From the NCBI GenBank assembly GCA_016179045.1, contig JACOSL010000008.1, positions 1-52,899 of the forward strand: a DNA stretch of 52,899 bases. Reading direction: 5' to 3'. The position numbers were made by a program, and so were the translations under genes. This document shows, one piece after another, positions 23,118 to 31,313 of this stretch. The DNA comes from Fimbriimonas ginsengisoli (GTDB taxonomy: Bacteria; Armatimonadota; Fimbriimonadia; Fimbriimonadales; Fimbriimonadaceae). The notes under the pieces were generated by a model. That model had not been told where the DNA came from. It saw nothing but the letters and a program-made list of their open reading frames with translations, and did not search any database. Position 1 is the first letter of the stretch. Each line of letters starts with the position of its first letter.

Positions 23118-24290
23118 ATGTTTAGCGCCCTCATCGCCGGAGTAGCCCTTACCCAGGGCCTTGGCATCGACCTTTGGGTGGATGGCAAGGGGATGCTGCG
23201 CTTTGCCCGCGAAGGCCGCGCGGTTTACGCCAAGCGTGCGCGCCTCGTGGCGCAAGGCGGCGAGCTTGTTGGGCCCGGTGGCTGCCCGCTGCTGCCAAGC
23301 ATTAGGGTTGCTTCGACCGGGCAAAGCCTGTCGGTGGATTTGGAGGGGCGGCTAACGGTTGTGACCGGCAGCAGTCGAACCGAAATCGGTCGGCTGGTGC
23401 TGGCCGTTGTGCCGGATGAGTCTCGGCTGGCCGCCGACGGCGCTTTCCTGATTTCGGCCGAGCGACCCACGCTCGGCGAGCCGGGCGAAGGCGTTCTTGG
23501 CGTCATCCGGAGCACTGAAGGCGCCGCGGTGCATGCCCAGGCGACGATTACCAAGCCCACTCTGGTCGCGCCTTACGTTGGGCCGGTTAGGGCTGCCGTG
23601 ACAGGGCCGGGGACGATCAAGGTGCGGCCAGTCTCGCAGATCGCCGGTTCGCGCATGCTTCTCGGCGAGCTTGCCGACATCTCCGGGCCTGCCGACCTGG
23701 TCGAGCGACTGTCGAAGGCGGAAGTGGGCGATTCGCCCACGTTCGGCGTTTCGCGCGGGATCGATTCGGTCTCGATCGAGTCGTGGCTAAGCCGCGCGGG
23801 ATTCGCCACCAAGGATATTCGGCTCGAAGTGCCGCCAGGCGCGCGCGCTGAGCGCGCCGCCCAGCGGATTCCGGAATCTCGATTCACGGATGCGGCGATC
23901 GAGGCGGCCCGCAGCCGCATCGGCATCGCCGCGCCGCTGTCTTCCGATTCGCAACAGGGCGAATTCGTCTGTCCCGCCGGTGCGGTCGCGCTAGAGGTCG
24001 AGGCGCTCAATCAGAGCGGCACTTCGATCACGGCGACGGTGGCGGTGCGCGTGGATGGGAAACGCTACAACGCCCGTGCTTTGAGCCTGCACATAGATGG
24101 CGGCGCGGTCGCGATCCGCCCCGGCCAGAGCGTCAAGGTGGTGATCCGCAGCGCGGGCGCGGTGGTCGAGATCAGCGGCAAGGCCCGAACCGGCGGCGTG
24201 CTCGGCCAGAGCGTGACGGTCGTGACCGCGAGCGGCACCACGCACACGGGCCGAGTCACGGGGCCAGACCAAGTGGAGGTCAAGCTGTGA
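23118..24290 (+). CDS. flgA: FlgA P-ring chaperone with N-terminal FlgG-like domain
   Basis: 390 aa, well above the usual 220-250. The C-terminal part is FlgA: SAF-like segments (~160 on) ending AIRPGQSVKVVIRSAGAVVE, GVLGQSVTVVTASGTTHTG and RVTGPDQVEVKL. The first ~120 residues are different and align by eye with the central domain of FlgG/FlgF: DGKGMLRFAREGRAVYAKRA, GELVGPGGCPLLPSIRV, LSVDLEGRLTVV, GRLVLAVVPDESRLAADGAF. The N- and C-terminal rod helices are absent. A short hydrophobic N-terminus may export it. The ATG 23118 is preferred over a TTG two codons earlier. Its stop overlaps the flgH GTG, so the pair is coupled. Confidence 0.85.
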   Translation: MFSALIAGVALTQGLGIDLWVDGKGMLRFAREGRAVYAKRARLVAQGGELVGPGGCPLLPSIRVASTGQSLSVDLEGRLTVVTGSSRTEIGRLVLAVVPDESRLAADGAFLISAERPTLGEPGEGVLGVIRSTEGAAVHAQATITKPTLVAPYVGPVRAAVTGPGTIKVRPVSQIAGSRMLLGELADISGPADLVERLSKAEVGDSPTFGVSRGIDSVSIESWLSRAGFATKDIRLEVPPGARAERAAQRIPESRFTDAAIEAARSRIGIAAPLSSDSQQGEFVCPAGAVALEVEALNQSGTSITATVAVRVDGKRYNARALSLHIDGGAVAIRPGQSVKVVIRSAGAVVEISGKARTGGVLGQSVTVVTASGTTHTGRVTGPDQVEVKL

Positions 24291-24880
24291 ACATTCGATA
24301 CGCTCTCGTAGCGTCGCTCGCTTTGGTGGCAAGCGCGTTCGCCGCCGCCCAGGAGGAAAATCCGGGCTCGCTGTGGCCGAGCGGCTATCGCAATCCGCTC
24401 CTAGATCGAACCGCCCACCGCGAAGGGGACGTGATCACGATCCTGATTAGCGAGACCTCGACCGCATCGTTCACCGCGACGACCACGACTTCAAAGACCG
24501 ATAAGACAGACGTGCCCCATATCAACATCCCCGTCCTCGGCAATCTGTTCAGCGTTCTCGGCATCGGGGCCACCAGCACCACCGCCGGCAACGGCGCCTC
24601 GACCCAAGAGGGCAAGCTGACCGCCCGCCTTACGGCGGTGGTTAAGAAGGTGTTCGCCAACGGGACGATGCTGGTCGAAGGCTCGCGCTCGGTGCGGACG
24701 AACAAGGACACCCAGGTCTTCCGGTTGAGCGGGATCGTTCGCCGCGAGGATATCAGGCCCGACAACACGGTGTTGAGCGAGAGCCTCGCCAACGCGGAGA
24801 TCCATGCCGACGGCAAGGGCCAGATCAGCGACCGTCAGCGGAAGGGCATTTTGACTAGGCTTTTGGACTGGCTGTTTTGA
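24287..24880 (+). CDS. flgH: Flagellar L-ring protein FlgH
   Basis: 197 aa. SLWPSGYRNPLLDRTAHREGDVITILISET, and later LTARLTAVVKKVFANGTMLV and DIRPDNTVLSESLANAEI, are typical of FlgH. It would form the outer-membrane L ring around the rod. The signal peptide MNIRYALVASLALVASAFA ends without a lipobox cysteine, whereas most studied FlgH proteins are lipoproteins. Near the C-terminus GKGQISDRQRKGILTRLLDWLF matches the family end. Start is GTG, overlapping the flgA stop. Confidence 0.94.
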   Translation: MNIRYALVASLALVASAFAAAQEENPGSLWPSGYRNPLLDRTAHREGDVITILISETSTASFTATTTTSKTDKTDVPHINIPVLGNLFSVLGIGATSTTAGNGASTQEGKLTARLTAVVKKVFANGTMLVEGSRSVRTNKDTQVFRLSGIVRREDIRPDNTVLSESLANAEIHADGKGQISDRQRKGILTRLLDWLF

Positions 24881-24889
24881 CGAATCGAT

Positions 24890-26095
24890 ATGAGTAAGTC
24901 TGCTTTTTGGATTCTGATGGTATCGCTGGCAAGCGGCTCGCCGGCGCAAGCCCCCACTTCGTCCGACCCTGCCCCGCCCGCACCGGCGGCGCGGCTTGCG
25001 CCGAGCCCAAGCGCGGTTCAGCGCGAGCGGATCGCCCAGGCGGAGGATCGTGGAGTGGAGGTGCGGATCAAGGACATCGCCCATTTCCGCGGCGTGCGCA
25101 GCAACCAGGTCTCCGGCTTTGGGCTGGTGATCGGCCTTGAGGGCACGGGCGATACGAAGAAGACGCCTATGACCCAGACCTTGCTCGCCAACCTTTTTTT
25201 GGATTACGGCACCCAGGTCGATCCGAAGAACATGGACGTTCGCAACGTGGCCCTCGTGATCGTCACGTGCGAACTTCCGCCGTTTGCCAAGCCGGGGGCG
25301 AAGGTGGACGTGCTCGTTTCGTCGGTCGGCGACGCCAAGAGCCTTCAGGGCGGCACGCTGCTCCAAACGCCGCTGTTCGCGGCGGGAAATCGCGATCGCG
25401 CTTATGTGGTGTCGGAAGGGCCGATCAGCATCGGCGGATTCAACGCCTCGTCGGGCGGCAACTCGGTGCAGAAGAACCATGTGAACGTGGGCCGTATCCC
25501 CGAGGGCGGCATCGTCGAGAGCTCGGTGCCGACTCGGGTTTTGTTCGGCGGAAACGCAATGTATTTGGAGTTGGACCACGAGGACCTAACGACCGCGCAA
25601 AGGGTCGCGACGGAGGTGTCCAAAGAGCTGCCCGAGGCCCTTGCAACCGCGCTCGACGGAGCGACGATTCAACTCACGCTGCCAAGCGGCGCGAACTCCG
25701 TGGGCTTTATGAGTCGGATCGAGGCGCTCAAGGTCTTCGCCGACGTGGAGGCCAAGGTGGTCATCAACGAGCGTACGGGCACGATCGTGGTGGGCGGGAA
25801 CGTGCGCATCGGACCGGCGGCGGTCGCCCATGGCAGCCTGAATGTTCGCATCGAGCAGGAGCCGGTGATCAGCCAGCCCGCGCCCCTTTCCAACGGGCAG
25901 ACGGTTCAGACCACCCAGACCCAGGTGAACGCGGGGCAGGACACGGCCAAGGTCGCGATGGTTGCGCCCAACACAACCGTAGCAGACCTAGCGCGGATTC
26001 TTCAGGCGCTGGAGCTGAAGCCGACCGACATCATCTCCATCTTGCAGGCGCTTCGCCAGCAGGGCGCCCTGAAGGCGAGGATCGAGCTCCAATGA
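24890..26095 (+). CDS. flgI: Flagellar P-ring protein FlgI
   Basis: 401 aa. A signal peptide (MSKSAFWILMVSLASGSPAQA) is followed by a Pro/Ala-rich stretch not usual in FlgI. Then comes the conserved body: VRIKDIAHFRGVRSNQVSGF, GLVIGLEGTGDTKKTPMTQT, DVLVSSVGDAKSLQGGTLLQ, RIPEGGIVE and INERTGTIVVGGNVRIGPAA. The C-terminus TTVADLARILQALELKPTD is canonical. It polymerises in the periplasm at the peptidoglycan layer with FlgA as chaperone. It begins nine bases after flgH. Confidence 0.95.
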   Translation: MSKSAFWILMVSLASGSPAQAPTSSDPAPPAPAARLAPSPSAVQRERIAQAEDRGVEVRIKDIAHFRGVRSNQVSGFGLVIGLEGTGDTKKTPMTQTLLANLFLDYGTQVDPKNMDVRNVALVIVTCELPPFAKPGAKVDVLVSSVGDAKSLQGGTLLQTPLFAAGNRDRAYVVSEGPISIGGFNASSGGNSVQKNHVNVGRIPEGGIVESSVPTRVLFGGNAMYLELDHEDLTTAQRVATEVSKELPEALATALDGATIQLTLPSGANSVGFMSRIEALKVFADVEAKVVINERTGTIVVGGNVRIGPAAVAHGSLNVRIEQEPVISQPAPLSNGQTVQTTQTQVNAGQDTAKVAMVAPNTTVADLARILQALELKPTDIISILQALRQQGALKARIELQ

Positions 26096-26110
26096 GCAAT
26101 CCCCCTTTCG

Positions 26111-26431
26111 GTGGCGGTCCAGGCGGCCCAGCGCGCCACGCCGAAGCTGCAGAAGCTTCGCGAGGCAGCCAAGGGGATCGAGGCGATCTTCGTGAAAGAG
26201 CTGGTTTCGCAGATGCGAAAGAGCGTGCATCACGTCGCTATCGGCCAATCGATGGGCGCGAAGATGTACGACGAGATGTTCGACCAGGCGCTGGCCGAAT
26301 CCGCGGCCCGGAAGTCGAATTTCGGCATTGCCGAAGTGCTCACCAAGCAGTTTTCCAAGGAGGTTTTGAGCCAGGAGATCACCCGGCTCGAGCGCGAGGC
26401 TAGGACGGCCCGAATCGACATCAAGGGCTAG
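26111..26431 (+). CDS. flgJ: FlgJ-type rod-binding protein (no muramidase domain)
   Basis: 106 aa as drawn from a GTG at 26111. The core AAKGIEAIFVKELVSQMRKS and FDQALAESAA...FGIAEVLTKQ is the rod-binding N-domain of FlgJ; the peptidoglycan hydrolase domain is missing, as in many non-enteric bacteria. The start is odd. The natural coupled ATG at 26092 (ATGA overlap with flgI) is in the wrong frame; removing one C from the CCCCC run at 26101-26105 would give MSNPLSVAVQAAQRATPKLQ in one frame. A sequencing error or a frameshift is therefore likely, and the real N-terminus may start at 26092. Confidence 0.85.
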   Translation: MAVQAAQRATPKLQKLREAAKGIEAIFVKELVSQMRKSVHHVAIGQSMGAKMYDEMFDQALAESAARKSNFGIAEVLTKQFSKEVLSQEITRLEREARTARIDIKG

Positions 26432-26457
26432 CCCCCTTATGAGGAGAACCAACCTAG

Positions 26458-26928
26458 ATGAAGACACGAGAACTTCAGACGATCTGGTGGGACTGGCTCG
26501 GAACATCCGAGCGCCTGCTGAGATCGCTGTACGAGCAAACCGCCGCCCTAACCTTGCGCGATGTGGGGCGAGTCGAGCGCATCCAGCCCGAGCTGGACTC
26601 GATGATGGAGCGGATGAGAACCCTAGATGCAGATGCTTTGACCTGCGCCAAGAGGCTGGCCGAGGAGTTGGGCGCGGAGCCCAGCCTTCGAGGTCTGGTG
26701 CAGGTGCTTGAGAAGGCCGAAGCGCAGCAACTGCAAGGACTGGCTAACCGCGTGACCGTCGTGGCGCGCAACGTTCAGGGGGTCGTCGCCAAAAACCGCA
26801 CGCTGATTCAAAACGAGATGACCTACATCGACGGCACGCTGACCCTGATCGCCAAAGCGGCGGTGCAGGCCCAGGGGCCGTTCGCGCGGAAGGAGGGGGC
26901 GTCGGTGCTCGTCAACGAGGCCGCCTAA
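26458..26928 (+). CDS. flgN: FlgN-like export chaperone
   Basis: 156 aa, all helical, with heptad-like leucines through most of its length. It starts MKTRELQTIWWDWLGTSERL and ends in NRTLIQNEMTYIDGTLTLIA, the pattern of FlgN chaperones (helical hairpin, late LLxxNxxxIDxxL motif). FlgN holds FlgK and FlgL before export, and those genes follow immediately. GAGGAG precedes the ATG. Sequence identity in this family is low, so the call rests on both pattern and position. Confidence 0.8.
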   Translation: MKTRELQTIWWDWLGTSERLLRSLYEQTAALTLRDVGRVERIQPELDSMMERMRTLDADALTCAKRLAEELGAEPSLRGLVQVLEKAEAQQLQGLANRVTVVARNVQGVVAKNRTLIQNEMTYIDGTLTLIAKAAVQAQGPFARKEGASVLVNEAA

Positions 26929-26934
26929 CCAACC

Positions 26935-28311
26935 ATGCCCAGTCCGTTCCTCGGAATCGATATCGCTTCGCAGGCGTTGCGCGCGTTCCAGCGTGCCCTC
27001 GACGTTACGGGCCACAACATCTCGAACGTCAACACGCCGGGCTACTCACGTCAGGTCACCGACTTCACCGAAATCACGCCGACCACGTTCTTTGGCACTA
27101 AGGTGTTGGCGCTCGGCCAAGGGGTCGGGATCGACGCGGTCAACCGCATCCGCGACGCGTTTCTCGACGCGCGGATGATCGCCGCACAAGGCGATCTGGG
27201 CAAGTCGACGACACTCTCGGACGGTCTGAAGCAGGTGGAGTCGGCGATGAACGACACGACCGGGAACGGAATCGGGGATGCGCTCGACCAGTTCTTCAAC
27301 GCCTGGTCGGCGCTGGCCTCGAATCCCAACGATCCGGCGACGCGCGTTCAGGTGCAACAAGCGGGCAGCCTGCTTGCGGGCAAAGTTAGGAGCGCTTACC
27401 AGGACCTTTCGACCCTGAAAGCCCAGCAACAGGCGTCCGTGACAGGGACGCTCGACCAGATCGACCAATTGACGGCGACGATCGCCGATCTGAACAATCA
27501 GATTCGCAATAAGCCCACCTTCGGCGACGTGCCGAACGACCTGCTCGACAAGCGCGATCAGGCGATCCGGGAGCTCAGCGGGCTAGTCGACATTCACACG
27601 TACGACCAGTCGGACGGCAGCGTCACGATCACGATGAATCAGCTGACGCTGGTCGACCGGGGCGGCGCGAGGCTGATTCCGCGGACCTTCGACACGGCGA
27701 CGGGGCAGCTTAGCGACGCTAACGGAACATACGACGTGCGCGGAGGGAAGCTTGCCGGAGTGATGCAGGCGGTCAACACCATCTCGGGCTACCAGAGCCA
27801 GCTCGACCTGCTAGCCAACACTTTGAGGACGCAAGTGAACTCGGTTCACGCCACCGGCACGAACCCGCTCGGCACGACGGGCATCAACTTCTTCAACGAC
27901 GCGAACCCGCAGACGGGAGCGATCGACTTCGATCTCGACCCTGCGATCAAAGCCGATGCGCAGGCGATCTCGTCAGGCGCGAGCGGCAACCCGGGCGATG
28001 GAGGGCTGGCCCTCTCGCTCTCGCGGCTGCGCGATCAAACGTTGGCAGGGCTCGGAGGTCAGACCGTTTCAGGCTACTACACCGGGCTGGTTAGCCAAAT
28101 CGGGCGTGATGCGAGCTCGTCCCAGACTACGGGTTCGACCCAGACCGCCGTGGTCCAGCAGATCGATAGCCAAATACAGAGCGCGAGCGGCGTGTCGCTC
28201 GACGACGAAATGGCGAACATGCTCAGGTTCCAACGGAGCTACCAGGCGGCGGCCAAGGTGCTGAGCGTTTTCGACCAGGCGACCGATGATTTGATCAAGA
28301 TGCTTCCCTAG
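26935..28311 (+). CDS. flgK: Flagellar hook-associated protein FlgK (HAP1)
   Basis: 458 aa. The N-terminus LRAFQRALDVTGHNISNVNT and PGYSRQV is diagnostic, with GQGVGIDAVNRIRDAFLDAR following. The C-terminal helix reads SGVSLDDEMANMLRFQRSYQ then AAAKVLSVFDQATDDLIKML. The middle contains the usual DLNNQI and DLLDKRDQAIRELSGLVDI. It is shorter than enteric FlgK (~550 aa), with a reduced variable domain. It forms the hook-filament junction and is exported with help from FlgN. Confidence 0.95.
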   Translation: MPSPFLGIDIASQALRAFQRALDVTGHNISNVNTPGYSRQVTDFTEITPTTFFGTKVLALGQGVGIDAVNRIRDAFLDARMIAAQGDLGKSTTLSDGLKQVESAMNDTTGNGIGDALDQFFNAWSALASNPNDPATRVQVQQAGSLLAGKVRSAYQDLSTLKAQQQASVTGTLDQIDQLTATIADLNNQIRNKPTFGDVPNDLLDKRDQAIRELSGLVDIHTYDQSDGSVTITMNQLTLVDRGGARLIPRTFDTATGQLSDANGTYDVRGGKLAGVMQAVNTISGYQSQLDLLANTLRTQVNSVHATGTNPLGTTGINFFNDANPQTGAIDFDLDPAIKADAQAISSGASGNPGDGGLALSLSRLRDQTLAGLGGQTVSGYYTGLVSQIGRDASSSQTTGSTQTAVVQQIDSQIQSASGVSLDDEMANMLRFQRSYQAAAKVLSVFDQATDDLIKMLP

Positions 28312-28331
28312 CAAAGTGACCAGGATAGGCG

Positions 28332-29213
28332 ATGCGGATAAGCACAAGCCAGCAGTTCGATACGTTTTCGGCCAACATCGCGGTTGCGGCGCAGCAGATG
28401 TTCGAGGCGCAGCAGCGAGTGAGCACCGGCCGGCGCTTGAATCAGTTGAGCGACGACCCGGTGGGGGCGTCGTCGGCTCTCACGATGCGTTCGCTCCGCA
28501 CGGGGCTGAGCCAGTACAGCAGCAACCTGCACGCGGCCAAGGGGATGCTTGGCTATTCGGACACAGCCATGGGCGAGACCACGAATCTGCTCAACCGCGC
28601 CTATCAGCTCGCTTTGGCAGGCGCGAACAGCGCCACCGACCAGGCGGGTAGGGCTGGGATGGCGAGCGAGATCGCAGGCATCCAGAGCAGGCTGGTCGAT
28701 CTGGCCAATTCGAAGGGTCCGAACGGCCAATATCTTTTCGGCGGGCAGAAGAACGCCGCGCCGCCTTATGCGGTCAACGCGGGCGCGCTTACCTATTCAG
28801 GCGACACGAACGATGTGGTGGTCGAGGTCGGGCCGCTCGATACGATGGCGGCGACGACCCAGGCCTCGACGATTTTCACCGACGCCTATGCCCAGCTTGA
28901 AAATCTGAAGAACAACCTCGCGAGCGGCAACGTGGGCGCGATTGGAGGCCTCTCGGTTGCCGATATGCAGAGTTCGCTGCAAGCCGTGTCTCTAGCACGG
29001 GGGACGATCGGGGGCAAGCTGCGCACCGTGGACGAGTTCACGAGCCAAAACGACCGCCGGAGCAACGACCTCACCGTGGGGATTTCCGACGTGGAGGATG
29101 CGGATATCGCCGAGAGCGTGGTGAAGTACCAAGCGGCGAAAACTGCCTACGACGCCGCGCTCAACGTGGCCAGCCAAGGCTTTGGATTGAGCCTGCTCAA
29201 TTTCATGAAGTGA
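28332..29213 (+). CDS. flgL: Flagellar hook-associated protein FlgL (HAP3)
   Basis: 293 aa with flagellin-like ends. The N-terminus MRISTSQQFDTFSANIAVAA has QQRVSTGRRLNQLSDDPVGA, and the C-terminus has DVEDADIAESVVKYQAAKTA and VASQGFGLSLLNFMK. Length and lack of long variable domains fit FlgL rather than flagellin. It caps the hook side of the filament. It is 20 bp after flgK and directly before fliW. Confidence 0.94.
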   Translation: MRISTSQQFDTFSANIAVAAQQMFEAQQRVSTGRRLNQLSDDPVGASSALTMRSLRTGLSQYSSNLHAAKGMLGYSDTAMGETTNLLNRAYQLALAGANSATDQAGRAGMASEIAGIQSRLVDLANSKGPNGQYLFGGQKNAAPPYAVNAGALTYSGDTNDVVVEVGPLDTMAATTQASTIFTDAYAQLENLKNNLASGNVGAIGGLSVADMQSSLQAVSLARGTIGGKLRTVDEFTSQNDRRSNDLTVGISDVEDADIAESVVKYQAAKTAYDAALNVASQGFGLSLLNFMK

Positions 29214-29218
29214 GGAAT

Positions 29219-29677
29219 ATGAAGGTCAAAGGAACCCGCTTTGCGACGATCGACTATCGAAACGAGGATGTGATCACGTTCTCCGAGGGGCTGGTGGGCT
29301 TTGAAACCTGCCGACGGTTCGTGCTCATTTCGTCCCGCCCGGAAAGCGCGTTTCGCTGGTTGCAGAGTCTTGACGAGCCCGCGCTGGCGTTCCTGGTAAT
29401 CGACCCTGCCCAGTACGTTCAAGGCTACGAACCGACGGTGCAGGAAGCGGTGGCGACGTCGCTCGAATTGGCGGAGGAGACCCCGCGGATGGTGCTTACG
29501 ACGGTTTCAATCCCGCCCGGAAAGCCCAATGACCTCACCCTGAATCTCGCCGCCCCGATCGTGGTGAACGCGGCAACCCGGCAAGCCCGGCAAGTGGTAC
29601 TTGAGGGCGAGGCGTATACTATGAGGCACCGGGTGTTCCCGCAGGGGGACCGGGAGAGCCAAGAAGCGGCCGCTTGA
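29219..29677 (+). CDS. fliW: FliW flagellar assembly factor, CsrA antagonist
   Basis: 152 aa. Conserved stretches are DVITFSEGLVGFE, RRFVLISSRPESAFRWLQSL, DEPALAFLVIDP and LTLNLAAPIVVN, all typical of FliW. In Bacillus and Campylobacter FliW binds either flagellin or CsrA and so releases flagellin mRNA from CsrA repression. The ATG at 29219 follows GTGAGG; a GTG three codons earlier is less likely. csrA comes next, the usual partner. Confidence 0.96.
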   Translation: MKVKGTRFATIDYRNEDVITFSEGLVGFETCRRFVLISSRPESAFRWLQSLDEPALAFLVIDPAQYVQGYEPTVQEAVATSLELAEETPRMVLTTVSIPPGKPNDLTLNLAAPIVVNAATRQARQVVLEGEAYTMRHRVFPQGDRESQEAAA

Positions 29678-29685
29678 TTCGCGGC

Positions 29686-29734
29686 GGCGAGGCGGCTGTC
29701 ACACCTCGCCCGGCTATGGAGGGCCAAATACGCG
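29686..29734 (+). promoter_or_regulatory. csrA leader: hairpin and CsrA-like GGA site
   Basis: GGCGAGG (29686-29692) pairs with CCTCGCC (29704-29710) around an 11-nt loop. Then ATGGAGGG (29716-29723) provides the ribosome site; an ANGGA motif overlapping the Shine-Dalgarno is the known CsrA target, so CsrA may repress its own translation. This is inferred from the motif only. Confidence 0.4.
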
Positions 29735-29941
29735 ATGCTGGTGCTCACACGGAAGGTCCATCAGAGCATCGTGATCGGCGAGTCGATCGAGGTCGTCGTT
29801 CTCGAAGTTCGCGGCGAGCAGGTTCGGCTGGGAATTAGGGCGCCGCGCGACGTGGCGGTGCACCGCAAGGAGATTTTCGACCAGATCGTCGAAGAGAACA
29901 AAGCCGCCGCGCAAACCCGCCCCGAAGACGTGCCCGAGTGA
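29735..29941 (+). CDS. csrA: Carbon storage regulator CsrA
   Basis: 68 aa. [35 protein letters not shown] and [12 protein letters not shown] give the complete five-strand RNA-binding dimer, including Leu4 and the Arg near residue 44 that contacts GGA. It binds mRNA leaders, classically the flagellin message, and is neutralised by FliW encoded upstream. No flagellin gene is in the window. The stop overlaps the GTG of the next gene. Confidence 0.97.
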   Translation: MLVLTRKVHQSIVIGESIEVVVLEVRGEQVRLGIRAPRDVAVHRKEIFDQIVEENKAAAQTRPEDVPE

Positions 29942-30381
29942 GGGCTCCGTCGCGCATCGGTGTGGGCATCGAGGCGGCGGTTGCACTCTATCTCGTCGCC
30001 GCTGCGTTCGCTCTCGTGGCCGAAGGCCTGGCTCACGCACCCGCGATTAAGGTGCTTGGAGCCTTGATGGTGCCCGCGATGGCGGTGTCGGTATTACTGC
30101 TCCTGACTCTGCTTTTCCCGGGCCTGTTGGCGCCGGGCCGATTAAGCTCACCACTACCCATTAGCCTGTCGTTCCTGTTCTTTGCCCTCATTCGATTCTT
30201 GATGGCGCTTGGTCCGGATTCAGAGCCGCCCATCCTGCGCCACGACGGGCTCGGGGCTGGTGTTGGACTGTGGCGAAGCTTGCCGTTGGACCTGGTGGTG
30301 GTTGTGACGCAATCGGCGGTGCTCGCATCGTTAGCGGTGCTCGGGCGGGACCGCCCTGTGCAGGGCCAGACGGTAGACTGA
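29938..30381 (+). CDS. Small membrane protein of unknown function
   Basis: 147 aa with about four hydrophobic segments: [54 protein letters not shown] and [17 protein letters not shown]. No family is recognised. It starts with a GTG overlapping the csrA stop and ends 7 bp before ribF, so it is co-transcribed with both. In Bacillus the gene after csrA is flagellin; this protein is unrelated to flagellin. Confidence 0.7.
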   Translation: MRAPSRIGVGIEAAVALYLVAAAFALVAEGLAHAPAIKVLGALMVPAMAVSVLLLLTLLFPGLLAPGRLSSPLPISLSFLFFALIRFLMALGPDSEPPILRHDGLGAGVGLWRSLPLDLVVVVTQSAVLASLAVLGRDRPVQGQTVD

Positions 30382-30388
30382 TGGTTCG

Positions 30389-31297
30389 ATGCAGGTTCAT
30401 TTTGGCATCGAGGCCCTGCGGCCGGAATGGGAAGCGGCGGTCGCCTGCGTTGGGACGTTCGACGGTGTCCATTTGGGCCATCGCGCGGTCATTTGCGAGG
30501 CGGTCTCGATAGCCTCGACCCGTGAACAGCCGTGCGTGCTAGTGACATTCGACAGGCATCCCGCTACGATTCTTCGTCCCGAATCGCAGCCGAAGTTGAT
30601 CGCGTCGCTCGATGAAAACCTCCGGTTGTTTGAGTTCTTGGGGGTTGCGGTTGCGATTGTGCTCACGTTTGACCAAACCCTGAGCGAGACCGGCGCGACC
30701 GAGTTCCTGGATCGGGTGCTGGTGGGAGCGATCCGCGCCAAAGCGCTCGTTCTCGGCCACGACTTTGCCTTCGGACGAGGTCGCGAGGGAACCCCGGAAT
30801 GGCTTACCAAAAGGATAGAGACGCACGTGGTTGGGGCGGTCGAGGAAGGCGGTCGTCGCGTAAGTTCCTCTGCGATCCGTACGGCGATCTCGGAGGGGCG
30901 TGTGGAAGATGCCTCCCGCTGGCTTGGGCGTCCGTTTGAGATATCGGCGGTGGTCGTGCCTGGCCAGAAGCTGGGCAAGAGCCTTGGGTTTCCCACCGTG
31001 AACTTGGCCCGGTCCATCGACCAGGTGGTTCCGGCAGACGGGGTTTACGCCGGGCGTTGCGAGACGCCTCACGGCGTTTTCCGGGCAGCGGTCAGCGTTG
31101 GGGTTCGGCCGGCGGTTGGTGGTGGCGTGCGAACGATCGAGGCCTATTTGCTCGACTACCCTGGGAAATCGTTGTACGGCGCGAGCGTGCGACTCGAGTT
31201 GTTGCGCCGTCTTCGCGAGGAGCGCGACTTCGAAAGCGTCGACGACCTACGGGAGCAGATTCGCCTCGATGTAGAAAGGGTCGCTGCCAGCGTCTAA
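30389..31297 (+). CDS. ribF: Bifunctional riboflavin kinase/FAD synthetase
   Basis: 302 aa, normal for RibF. The N-terminal nucleotidyltransferase has CVGTFDGVHLGHRAVI (with the GxxxxxHxGH motif), LVLGHDFAFGRGREGT and the late VSSSAIRTAISEG. The C-terminal kinase has KLGKSLGFPTVNL, GVYAGRC and a shortened SVGVRP loop. It converts riboflavin to FMN and FAD in the cytosol. Follows the small membrane gene by 7 bp. No FMN riboswitch was seen ahead of it. Confidence 0.96.
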   Translation: MQVHFGIEALRPEWEAAVACVGTFDGVHLGHRAVICEAVSIASTREQPCVLVTFDRHPATILRPESQPKLIASLDENLRLFEFLGVAVAIVLTFDQTLSETGATEFLDRVLVGAIRAKALVLGHDFAFGRGREGTPEWLTKRIETHVVGAVEEGGRRVSSSAIRTAISEGRVEDASRWLGRPFEISAVVVPGQKLGKSLGFPTVNLARSIDQVVPADGVYAGRCETPHGVFRAAVSVGVRPAVGGGVRTIEAYLLDYPGKSLYGASVRLELLRRLREERDFESVDDLREQIRLDVERVAASV

Positions 31298-31313
31298 CCT
31301 TGTGGAGGTCGAG

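Noticed and set aside
26092-26403. Frame starting at ATG 26092 (MSNPPFGG...) as a separate gene
   Set aside because: It continues as a shadow frame with Gly/Ala/Arg-rich composition; the FlgJ motif lies in the neighbouring frame. The ATG itself may still be the true flgJ start after a frame correction.
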